Below are positions 25,299 through 33,385 of a stretch of 64,000 nt of DNA, piece after piece (positions within the stretch are counted from its first letter, which is position 1; every line of letters starts with the position of its first letter). The DNA is from Candidatus Babelota bacterium (lineage in GTDB: Bacteria > Babelota > Babeliae > Babelales > JAUPTZ01). Under the pieces are notes generated by a model. The model worked only from the letters and a program-made list of their open reading frames with translations. It was not told the DNA's origin and searched no databases. Location of the stretch: the NCBI GenBank assembly GCA_030917815.1, contig JAUPTZ010000014.1, positions 52,318 through 116,317 of the forward strand. Direction: 5' to 3'. The position numbers and the translations under genes were made by a program.

Positions 25299-26033
25299 AT
25301 GACTTTAAGCACACTCAAAAACGCTCTTCGCTTTTCATTGCTCGGTTCACTAGTACTGCTCTGTAGCATATTTAGTCCCCCGGCATATACCGCCGATATA
25401 ACTGAAAAAGAATATCAAGAATATTTAGCCGCCTATAGCACCGATGAATGGCATAGCTATACCGTACTGACATGGGAAGAAGGACCGGATTCACATTTGT
25501 CGTCGTATACTTCGAAGCAAAGAGAAGAAATTGGCGAACGCGCAATGAGAAGAGCTATGCGATCACGTGGTTTTATTTGCTTAGATGAGTATCTCTACTA
25601 CCATGGCGGCTGCAGTTGCAACTCACGCATAAATGGCAACCAAGGGGTTGATTACATTTTTATCCCCATAACCAATTCTCGCACAAAACTCAGTGCGACT
25701 AACCGTCCCGTAAGAGATGTGCGCAGAGCACTTCGTATCGGTGAAGCAAAACACTCGAACGCCGATCGCTTACGACTTGATATGCGTAAAGTTGGAGAAC
25801 AAATGAGCCTCACGTGGTGCTATGACAGATTGGGTGAACTCAAAGATGTTTTAGAGTATGAGATAGATCTCTACGCCGCACCGGCAACCGCAAATCCTGG
25901 TATAGTACGCTGCTGCGTACAAGCTCTTGCTCTGGTTAATGAACTGTTAAACGAGCTGCCAAAAAGAAGAGTCGCCGTGTATTGCCCCACTAAAAAAACC
26001 ATAACCTTATGGAAGTCTAGTATTTGGGAATAG
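25299..26033 (+). CDS. Exported PD-(D/E)XK nuclease-like protein
   Basis: From the ATG at 25299 (AAAGG 8 bases upstream) the protein has 244 residues, with a signal peptide ending near PAYTA. The mature part carries a restriction-endonuclease-like order: IGERAMRRAMRSRGFICLDE, then NGNQGVDYIFI with Asp118, IGEAKHSNADRL with Glu149-x-Lys151, and GEQMSLTWCYDRL with Gln168. This D...ExK...QMS..W...RL pattern is that of toxin-type PD-(D/E)XK domains. A Cys pair (GGCSC) sits just before the active site. It may be a secreted DNase or RNase. Assignment rests on motif reading alone. Confidence 0.65.
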   Translation: MTLSTLKNALRFSLLGSLVLLCSIFSPPAYTADITEKEYQEYLAAYSTDEWHSYTVLTWEEGPDSHLSSYTSKQREEIGERAMRRAMRSRGFICLDEYLYYHGGCSCNSRINGNQGVDYIFIPITNSRTKLSATNRPVRDVRRALRIGEAKHSNADRLRLDMRKVGEQMSLTWCYDRLGELKDVLEYEIDLYAAPATANPGIVRCCVQALALVNELLNELPKRRVAVYCPTKKTITLWKSSIWE

Positions 26034-26034
26034 G

Positions 26035-27078
26035 CTACCGAACAACGATATTGTCATGCACCACCCCAAACCGCTCATCACGGCGAAGTGCATTAACAAC
26101 TCGTTGAATATCTATATCACTCAGGCCCTGCTCCTGACATAGTTTTATATTAATCATGAAAACCCGGTTCTTTGCTATTTCCTGCACCGGAATATCTCCC
26201 GGGTTTTTATGCTGAAGCAGCACTTTTTTTGCCATATCAAACGCCATTTCGGCAAGACATACCGGGTCGGCCGCATAGCTAAGTACCGCATTTTTGCCCC
26301 CATCAATCGACCCGGCAAAGAACGTTACATTGTTCTGTGAGGCGATCAACTTGCCAATCATTGGCGCATGAGCGGCCACCGCATCGGCCTCCAAATACAT
26401 AACCGTATCATGACCGGGCAGATGGGCTGCAACCTCCCACACCGTATCTTCCATCGTATCAATAGGCAAAAGCGTAATATGAATCCCTTGAATTACATAG
26501 CGTTGCGCCAGCTCCTGCGCATAGGCCTCATTACGGTCCACCACAACCGAATAGGGCACTAGTATGTTACGAGCCGTTGGCTTTGCCATCAGCAACAAAT
26601 CGATTGGGCTAAAATTGTCTTTGAGTGAGTGGCAAAATACGCCGGTTACATTAGCACCAGGATGCTCTAGCGATTCCACTAGACCGAATGCTATCGGATC
26701 TTGAGTGCCAAGGAAAATAATTGGTTTTGTAGAATGACATTCTTTAGAAGCACGTACCATACCTTGCGAGCAACTCATACCGGCACAAATAATAGCATCA
26801 ACATCACTCGCTATCGCCTCACGGCATATTTCATTGATTGAGTCTAAATCGGTAGTAGCGGTCGGCGTAAATTTTTTAATAAAGAATCGACCATCGGCAA
26901 CAATACTCTGGATCAATGCATGATTAACGTTGTCATGAAACTGCCGGCTGGGCGTATACACCAACCCAATGGTGTATACCGGACCAATTAAGCGGTTTTT
27001 CAGCACAATAACCCCCAGGTAGGCATTGCAAAAAAGACTCAAAACAAGCGTAGCAACAAGAAGCGAGAGAGCCTTCAT
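26035..27078 (-). CDS. ABC-type substrate-binding protein (paralogue A)
   Basis: A 347-residue protein of the ABC_sub_bind (TrpX-like) type. It has an N-terminal signal or anchor helix, then two Rossmann-like lobes: IGLVYTPSRQFHDNVNHAL, DAIICAGMSCSQGMVRA, KPIIFLGTQDPIAFGLVESLEHPGANVTGV and the hinge motif ARNILVPYSVV. The C-terminal lobe has VTFFAGSIDGGKNAVLSYAADP, the usual glycine-rich ligand loop. GAAGGG precedes the ATG. It is last in a run of four paralogues with no permease or ATPase nearby. Ligand unknown. Confidence 0.8.
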   Translation of the reverse strand: MKALSLLVATLVLSLFCNAYLGVIVLKNRLIGPVYTIGLVYTPSRQFHDNVNHALIQSIVADGRFFIKKFTPTATTDLDSINEICREAIASDVDAIICAGMSCSQGMVRASKECHSTKPIIFLGTQDPIAFGLVESLEHPGANVTGVFCHSLKDNFSPIDLLLMAKPTARNILVPYSVVVDRNEAYAQELAQRYVIQGIHITLLPIDTMEDTVWEVAAHLPGHDTVMYLEADAVAAHAPMIGKLIASQNNVTFFAGSIDGGKNAVLSYAADPVCLAEMAFDMAKKVLLQHKNPGDIPVQEIAKNRVFMINIKLCQEQGLSDIDIQRVVNALRRDERFGVVHDNIVVR

Positions 27079-27098
27079 ATAAACCCTTCAAGTACAAT

Positions 27099-28145
27099 CT
27101 AAGTAACCACAATATGATCATGCACCAATGCGAAACGGTCATCGGCACGAATCGCAGCAATGATACGCTGAATATCGATATCGTCAAGGTCCTGCTCTTT
27201 GCATAGCTTGGTATTAATCACCAAATTGCGGGGCACCGTCATTTGTCGCACCGGCAAATCGCCCGGGTTTTTCTGGTTAATGAGAATCTCTTTGGCTAAA
27301 TCAAAAGCTTCGCTGGCAAGAGCATCTAAATCAGGCACAAAGCTCAAGGCCGAATCTTTTATCCCATCAAGTGAACCGGCAAACATTGTAACGCCATGCT
27401 GAGAAGCAAGCTTACCAAGGGCCGGGCCATACACACTTATTCCATCAGCTTCAAGATACATAAGCGTATCATAACTTGAGATTAAACCGGCCACATGTTG
27501 AAGGGTATCATTGACGCTGTTTATAGGGAGAATCGTCACCTCCAACCCCATTTTTTTCCCATCCTTCTTAAACTGCTCAACATGCAAATCAAAACCGCCA
27601 GCAGCAATCGAATACGGTAAAAGTATCCTGCGGGCTAAAGGCTTTGCTATTAAAAGCAAATCAAGCATGCTAAAAATTTCGCTACCAGGGGAGTTAGACT
27701 CTATCCCGGTAACATTGTGGCCCGGCTTCTCAACTGATTCAACCAACTCATACCTTACCGGGTCAAGCAGCCCCAGAAATACAACAGGTTTCGCAGATTT
27801 TCTTCTGCGTGAAATCTGTGCCAACCCTTTCGAGCAATTAAGACCGGTGCTAATAATTAGATTAACTTCACTTGCCAGAGCGTCATCGCACGCAATATTT
27901 ACTTGAATCAAATCAGATGTAGACCCCGACGTAAATCCTTTGACTGAGAACCTGTCATCACGCTTAATTGTATCAATAAGAATGCTATTAACCTGCTCAT
28001 GAAAAGCACGCGATGGCACATACACGAGGCCTACGGCATACCTTGCGCCACGGCTCTTAAACCAGGCAGAAATAGCTAAAGAAAACAACCCACCAAGTAA
28101 GATCAATAATAGTGCTACAACAATTTTTTTGGAGGATGAACCCAT
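27099..28145 (-). CDS. ABC-type substrate-binding protein (paralogue B)
   Basis: A close paralogue of the gene at 26035. The ATG at 28145 is preferred over a GTG at 28178. The N-terminal helix (VVALLLILLGGLFSLAISAW) is a signal anchor. Shared motifs are VGLVYVPSRAFHEQVNS, KPVVFLGLLDPVRYELVESVEKPGHNVTGI, ARRILLPYSIA and VTMFAGSLDGIKDSALSFVPD. The endings also match (DIDIQRIIAAIRADDRFALVHDHIVV). It overlaps the upstream paralogue's end by 31 bases. Confidence 0.8.
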   Translation of the reverse strand: MGSSSKKIVVALLLILLGGLFSLAISAWFKSRGARYAVGLVYVPSRAFHEQVNSILIDTIKRDDRFSVKGFTSGSTSDLIQVNIACDDALASEVNLIISTGLNCSKGLAQISRRRKSAKPVVFLGLLDPVRYELVESVEKPGHNVTGIESNSPGSEIFSMLDLLLIAKPLARRILLPYSIAAGGFDLHVEQFKKDGKKMGLEVTILPINSVNDTLQHVAGLISSYDTLMYLEADGISVYGPALGKLASQHGVTMFAGSLDGIKDSALSFVPDLDALASEAFDLAKEILINQKNPGDLPVRQMTVPRNLVINTKLCKEQDLDDIDIQRIIAAIRADDRFALVHDHIVVT

Positions 28146-29083
28146 TTCCGCACAACTTTCACTTTGGGGCTTGAACACAATTTTAGCAACGCTTCATCAG
28201 GAAACCCAATTTTACGTAAAGCATCAACATTAACGGTAAACTGACGATTATCTTTCAAAACCTTAATTGGCATAATACCTAGCGGGATGTTTTTTTCCCA
28301 AAACATTCGAAGCTTCTTATATGTTTCAACCGCCAGCTGATTGATATCTCCAGAATAAGCACCGCTCGCACCAGCATCAATGCTTGCAATGTTACTCCCA
28401 ATAAGCACCAGTAACTTCTCCCAACAAAGATACGAAATCTCATCTTGCGCAATACTACTGTAACAACCATCTAAAAGGAGGATTCCGTCAACTTTGTCGC
28501 CATACTCCTTAATCGTCCCCATAAGCTCGCCATAATCATACCCAATCGACACAGAAAAGGCCTCCATTCCAGCTGAAGAAAGATACTGTGCAATTTCACC
28601 GGCATGGCGCATAATAACTTTGCTTTTTGGTGTCGATGAATAAGGAATGAGTATACGCTTTACGGTAGGATAATAATAAGCCACATACCGCGCCAGCTCA
28701 AGCACCGACGCCTCTTCAAACACTACGCCTGTGATGTTTGAGCCCGGCTTTTCAAAGCAATCAATAAGCCCCTGCTCAACTGAATCACTTACGCCAATAA
28801 AGATCTGAGGGAAATCGCCCATTTCATCAGCAACTTTTTTCGTGGAAATTGAACACCGTGCACCAATAGTAATCAGTAGATCAACTTCACCACTTTGAAT
28901 AATGGATCGTGCCCTCATCTGAATATGCTCATCTTCCATACTATTTAAGCGATACAACTTATGTTTGTACACACCCTGTACACCATTATTTATTTGGTCA
29001 ATCAAATAATTAGTCATCAACATGTGATACGGCCTTCCCTGCACCGTCAAAATCCCCACACGACACTCTTTGGATCTTATCAT
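28115..29083 (-). CDS. ABC-type substrate-binding-like protein without signal peptide (paralogue C)
   Basis: A 322-residue relative of the two downstream genes: VGILTVQGRPYHMLMTNYL, DLLITIGARCSISTKKVADE, PQIFIGVSDSVEQGLIDCFEKPGSNITGV and VKRILIPYSS. It starts directly with the first strand of lobe one; there is no signal or anchor helix. AAAGGGAC before the ATG at 29083 supports this start, and only 27 bases separate it from the previous gene, leaving no room for a missing N-terminus. It may be cytoplasmic or have lost export. Confidence 0.75.
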   Translation of the reverse strand: MIRSKECRVGILTVQGRPYHMLMTNYLIDQINNGVQGVYKHKLYRLNSMEDEHIQMRARSIIQSGEVDLLITIGARCSISTKKVADEMGDFPQIFIGVSDSVEQGLIDCFEKPGSNITGVVFEEASVLELARYVAYYYPTVKRILIPYSSTPKSKVIMRHAGEIAQYLSSAGMEAFSVSIGYDYGELMGTIKEYGDKVDGILLLDGCYSSIAQDEISYLCWEKLLVLIGSNIASIDAGASGAYSGDINQLAVETYKKLRMFWEKNIPLGIMPIKVLKDNRQFTVNVDALRKIGFPDEALLKLCSSPKVKVVRKWVHPPKKLL

Positions 29084-29110
29084 AACGTCCCTTTCGTCGC
29101 CCTACCCAGC

Positions 29111-30178
29111 TTACTCTTCATCAATCCGGATAATATCGGCATCGTACACCGACTTCATCTGCATAAGTGCCACAATATGATCGGGCAACTTCAAGCCCTG
29201 GCGAAGCATCGCTTCCCAGTTATACCGCAACCCAACCTGCTTCGGGATTTGGTACGACTTTACATAGCCATCGGTTGTCAAAAGGTTATGGAGAACCACA
29301 ATCATCGGTCGAACATAGGCCTCCTTGGTAACACCACACCCAATACCGGCTCCTTTAAAAACCGAATCAAGATCTGAGCTGCAAAAAAGAGTCTTTTCTT
29401 GATCGCACAGCGCAACAATTTCGGCGCGGTGCCTAGAAACTGCCGGCTCATCAAGCGTAATCAGCGCATCGGCCCATGCAAGATGTGTCCGTAAATCATC
29501 GCTATAAAGATGATTAAAATTCCACAAATGCTCAACAACGCGGATCCCCTTACGGGCAAGCGCCAGCAAAACAAACCGCCGCTGAGCTTTCAGCGAGTCG
29601 TTCTCACTCGCCTGCTCACGATCGGGTGTGTAGGCCAAACACACTTTCTTTATAGCGGGCATTAGACCACGGAGACCGTTCGCATACTCGGTGGCAGCCA
29701 TCGGAGTGTTGTGCACACCGGCCAGGCCGCGGCGTGGCTTGAGAAACGGTATCGTCATTGAACCGGGTACCGCATAGAGTTGTATCAGATTCAAATTAAG
29801 TACTTCACGAATTTCGGCCATAAGCTCGGTCTCAATATAACCGGGCGTAATGACAAAAGAAAAACGCCCTTTATCTTCTCCGGCTATAGCAGGATGGGAT
29901 AAGAGGGCGCTGTACATTTCGAATTCGTTGCCATTGAGGTAAATGGTTGTTAACTCAAGTTCGGTGTCTGGGTAGGCAGTACCAAATTCGGCAATAAATC
30001 GTTCACGGGAGGTATAGGTCCACTCACGGTTCTCAGTTGAAGAGAGAATAAGACCTCGTACTTTGCTGCCCAGCGACGGCTCATGAGTGCTGGCTTGATG
30101 AGCATAGAAGGAGGAGACTTCAGTAACCAGGCTTAAGACTTGGTTAAAGAGCCTGGTAGCGGCGTTTTGTTTCTTCAT
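29111..30178 (-). CDS. Divergent ABC-type substrate-binding-like protein (paralogue D)
   Basis: The ATG at 30178 (AGAGG upstream) gives 355 residues. It is the first and most divergent gene of the run. It shares the two-lobe layout and several elements: LYAVPGSMTIPFLKPRRGLAGVHNTPMAA (equivalent to the ...DP...LV.S...PG.NVTG region), AIKKVCLAYTPDREQA and a C-terminal KQVGLRYNWEAMLRQGLKLPD. The N-terminus is amphipathic rather than a clear signal peptide. It may sense rather than transport. Confidence 0.62.
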   Translation of the reverse strand: MKKQNAATRLFNQVLSLVTEVSSFYAHQASTHEPSLGSKVRGLILSSTENREWTYTSRERFIAEFGTAYPDTELELTTIYLNGNEFEMYSALLSHPAIAGEDKGRFSFVITPGYIETELMAEIREVLNLNLIQLYAVPGSMTIPFLKPRRGLAGVHNTPMAATEYANGLRGLMPAIKKVCLAYTPDREQASENDSLKAQRRFVLLALARKGIRVVEHLWNFNHLYSDDLRTHLAWADALITLDEPAVSRHRAEIVALCDQEKTLFCSSDLDSVFKGAGIGCGVTKEAYVRPMIVVLHNLLTTDGYVKSYQIPKQVGLRYNWEAMLRQGLKLPDHIVALMQMKSVYDADIIRIDEE

Positions 30179-30757
30179 AGTGGCCTCTGTTGGGGGATGT
30201 TTAAGCTTAACTACACGCATACATTAAGAACGCACCTCACACCGCCTACCGCATGATTATATGAGATATAACCAAATAGTAGATCAGAGGAGATGGTATG
30301 AATCATAAACCGTTTTAGTAAAAAAACAAGAGGGGCCGCATTTCACCGCGGTTTTTTTAGGGTATGCGAGAGGATTATGGCGTTAAAAGAGGGACTAGTA
30401 GTAGCAATTAGTAGACCAGAGTACTAGTGAATGACAATCCAGACTTGCTAGATCTTAACCGAGCGCATTCTTATATCCATGCCATTGTACAGCAGCGACT
30501 CTGACCTATAGGTAAACACCTTACGGCGTAAGCCGTCATCACGAGGAACGAAGCGACGTGGTGATCCAGACAAAGAATTTTTAAATAGCTACGGCATTCA
30601 CTGGATTGCCGCGGCTTCCAAGGAAGCCTCGCAATGACGACTTACGTCGTTGTAGATGATGGCATATTACCCGTAGCAGCAAGTGATATTTCATGTTGAT
30701 AGTAATTTCATTGCGCAGCTACATTTGTACCACTATAGCTTTTGAGAAATTATATGC
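30179..30757. other. Intergenic gap with palindromic repeat, no gene seen
   Basis: This 579-base gap between the binding-protein run and the photolyase gene contains the palindromic repeat at 30523-30650. A weak hairpin (CCGC...GCGG followed by seven T) lies near 30335-30358 and may terminate a plus-strand transcript of unknown origin. No open frame of interest and no tRNA were found. Confidence 0.5.
30523..30650. repeat. Dispersed palindromic repeat, uninterrupted form, long arms
   Basis: Same family as 5862-5965. The core runs from GTCATCACGAGG to GCCTCGCAATGAC. Here the pairing continues outwards: ACGGCGTAAGCCGTCAT on the left against ATGACGACTTACGTCGT on the right, so each arm is about 55 bp. 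The centre holds GTGGTGATCCAG and CTGGATTGCCGCGG. Confidence 0.82.
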
Positions 30758-32143
30758 TTAATCCTCGAACAGCCGCTTATAATAAAGCAACGCCTTCTTA
30801 GCTTCGATCGCATGATCAACCATGGGCCGACTATACCCAGCAATTGGTTTCTTTGCGGCGGCATGAATAGCAACAGAAGTTGCCTGCGAAAGCTCACTAA
30901 CCCAACGTTTAATATAGATTGCTTCAGGATCAAACTTTTTTTGCTGAAGCCAAGGATTAAATATACGAAAATAAGGTTGTGCATCGCATCCGGTTGAGGC
31001 GCACCACTGCCAGTTACCATTGTTAACTGCCGGGTCATAGTCAACTAAATGCTGTGCAAAATAGCGCTCGCCCCATCGCCAATCAATATGTAAATCTTTA
31101 ATTAAAAATGAGGCTACCACCATACGCACCCGATTGTGCATATAGCCGGTCTCATTAAGCTGACGCATACCGGCATCAATCAAAGGAAAACCGGTAGCTC
31201 CAGCACACCAACGAGCAAATTTTTCCTCATCATTATCCCAGACAAGTCGCTCATACTGCTCCTGATAAGGATGCCCGAAAACAGAGGGCTTGCTCACAGA
31301 AACATGAGCAAAAAAATCACGCCAATACAGTGAGCGCACTAATGGCTCAGATCGGATACCCAAAGTACTATGCAATGCATGATAGACCTCCCGAATGGAT
31401 ACCGTGCCAAACTTGTTATGAGCACTTAAATGAGATGTTCCTTTTTCATCGGAAGGAATATCACGCCGCTGTGCATAAGAACCAAGATCGGCCAGCACCT
31501 TAAGCAACTGCGTCCCTTTCTGTCGACCACCAGTTATATGCACCCCTACAAGCTCAGCACTTTGAGATCGAATCGCTACAGGAATAATTGGGTGGGCATC
31601 ACGAAGCACTACGCTGCTCAAGTGTAATGATATTTTCTTCTCCGGTACCGCAACCGGAAGTGCTGTTGCAGTCTTATAGAATGGCGTAAATATCTTAAAC
31701 GGTTTCCCTGCACTCGTTAAAACGCTACCAGGCTCAGTAAGAAGCGCATCATGACATATAATAAATGGCACCCCGCGCTTTTTACAGACCGCAGCAAGCG
31801 CTGCATCCCGCTCACGACTAAACGGAGTATAATCGGCATTTATCATCACCGCATCAATAGTCGAATGAGCTAATACGGCATCAAGGACATCGGCTGGATG
31901 TCCATGCCAAAAGTTAAGGACACCACTATGCATCCGAACCTCACGTGCAAGCTCATCCAAGCTTTCCAGCATAAAATTGAGCGCCGGAATGCTTTTATAC
32001 GTATTGGTACCAACTTGAACCGGGTCAAAAATAAAACCTACACTCACCATTGCCGCAGATGAGGCTACAGATAATGCGGTATTATCTACAAGCCGCAAAT
32101 CACGACGGAAAATATGAAGCGCGTGCTGATAAGATGCTTTCAT
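30758..32143 (-). CDS. phrB: Deoxyribodipyrimidine (CPD) photolyase
   Basis: A FAD-dependent enzyme that repairs UV-induced pyrimidine dimers with light. It has 461 residues (E. coli 472). N-terminal antenna-binding domain: HIFRRDLRLVDNTAL. The C-terminal FAD domain shows GFPLIDAGMRQLNETGYMHNR, RMVVASFLIKDL, DYDPAVNNGNWQWCASTGCD and PYFRIFNPWLQQKKFDP, all class I CPD photolyase landmarks with the Trp residues of the electron-transfer chain. AAGGA precedes the ATG. It is a single gene divergent from ychF. Its presence suggests that the organism or its host is exposed to light. Confidence 0.93.
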   Translation of the reverse strand: MKASYQHALHIFRRDLRLVDNTALSVASSAAMVSVGFIFDPVQVGTNTYKSIPALNFMLESLDELAREVRMHSGVLNFWHGHPADVLDAVLAHSTIDAVMINADYTPFSRERDAALAAVCKKRGVPFIICHDALLTEPGSVLTSAGKPFKIFTPFYKTATALPVAVPEKKISLHLSSVVLRDAHPIIPVAIRSQSAELVGVHITGGRQKGTQLLKVLADLGSYAQRRDIPSDEKGTSHLSAHNKFGTVSIREVYHALHSTLGIRSEPLVRSLYWRDFFAHVSVSKPSVFGHPYQEQYERLVWDNDEEKFARWCAGATGFPLIDAGMRQLNETGYMHNRVRMVVASFLIKDLHIDWRWGERYFAQHLVDYDPAVNNGNWQWCASTGCDAQPYFRIFNPWLQQKKFDPEAIYIKRWVSELSQATSVAIHAAAKKPIAGYSRPMVDHAIEAKKALLYYKRLFED

Positions 32144-32251
32144 TAAAAATCCTTAATACATACAGGGGCCATAAACAAGCAATGGCATGTTACTACAAAT
32201 TTCTATATACTTTCGACCACTTCATCAAAAGATTATTCGAAAGCATATACT

Positions 32252-33379
32252 ATGGCAATTCAAGCAGGTTTAGTCGGTCTTCCCAACGTTGGCAAATCAA
32301 CTCTTTTTAACGCATTGACCAAATCTTCCATCCCTGCGCAGAACTATCCGTTTTGCACCGTGGACCCGCACCTTGCTATTACCAACGTACCAGATGAGCG
32401 CTTAGGCAAGCTGGCCGCTATCTTTGGTTCACAGAAGCTCATTCCAACTACCGTACAATTCGTTGACATTGCCGGCCTGGTAAAAGGCGCCGCTAAAGGC
32501 GAGGGTCTGGGCAACCAATTTTTGAGTAACATTATGGGCGTTGACCTTATTCTCCACGTGCTACGGTGCTTTGAAGATGAAAGCATCACCCACGTCAATA
32601 ACACCGTTGATCCGTTGGGCGACTTTGAAACCATCGCCACCGAATTGTGCCTCAAAGATATCGAGTCGGCAGAGAAACGGATGCAAAAAATTGAACATCA
32701 ACTACGCAAAGGCAAGCAGTCACTCTCAACACAAGAGGCAAAAGCCTTAGACCAAGAAATGGAGCTGCTCACCGTCGTCAAACCACTTCTTGATAATTGC
32801 GATTATCACGGCGTGCAGAATGCGATCTTTGCCGCTCTTGACCGTGGCGTCACCACGATCCCGCTTCTTTCTGGTAAGAAAGCTATTTTTATCGCAAACG
32901 TTAGTGAAGATGATTTGGTCGACAATGCCTACAAAAACAATAAGCACTACCAAACGGTTGTTGCCCGCTTTGGACAACCAAACGTCATCGCAATTTCGGC
33001 AAAAATAGAATCGGAATTAGCACAAATGGATGAAGCCGAAGCCAAAGAAATGATGGAAAGTTTAGGCTTTTCCTGCACCGGCCTATCGGAGATCATCCGC
33101 GCAGCCTACGCGCGATTAGGGCTCATCAGCTTCTTTACCTGCGGGCCAAAAGAGGCTCATGCCTGGTCCATTATGAAAAACACCAAGGTTCCACAAGCGG
33201 CCGGCACCATTCACTCAGATTTAGAACGGGGCTTTATTTGTGCCGAAGTCTATAATTGCAACGATCTTTTTGAATTCAAAACAGAAGCTGCACTAAAGTC
33301 GGCGGGGAAAATGAGGGTCGAAGGTAAGGAATATGTTATGACCGATGGCGACGTCATACACGTTCGATTCAACGTATAA
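32252..33379 (+). CDS. ychF: Obg-like ATPase YchF
   Basis: A 375-residue P-loop protein of the Obg family. Walker A is GLPNVGKST at residue 8, switch region NYPFCTVDP, G3 DIAGLVKGAAKGEGLGNQFL, and the G4 position reads NVSE rather than NKxD, which is the YchF change from GTP to ATP specificity. A coiled-coil insertion (residues 125-200) and a C-terminal TGS domain follow. It binds ribosomes and affects oxidative-stress response. It stands alone and converges on the RING-like genes with six bases between stops. Confidence 0.95.
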   Translation: MAIQAGLVGLPNVGKSTLFNALTKSSIPAQNYPFCTVDPHLAITNVPDERLGKLAAIFGSQKLIPTTVQFVDIAGLVKGAAKGEGLGNQFLSNIMGVDLILHVLRCFEDESITHVNNTVDPLGDFETIATELCLKDIESAEKRMQKIEHQLRKGKQSLSTQEAKALDQEMELLTVVKPLLDNCDYHGVQNAIFAALDRGVTTIPLLSGKKAIFIANVSEDDLVDNAYKNNKHYQTVVARFGQPNVIAISAKIESELAQMDEAEAKEMMESLGFSCTGLSEIIRAAYARLGLISFFTCGPKEAHAWSIMKNTKVPQAAGTIHSDLERGFICAEVYNCNDLFEFKTEAALKSAGKMRVEGKEYVMTDGDVIHVRFNV

Positions 33380-33385
33380 ATATAC

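Noticed and set aside
30335..30358. Small-RNA terminator in the gap before the photolyase gene
   Set aside because: Only a 4-bp stem before the T run and no promoter or structured RNA upstream.
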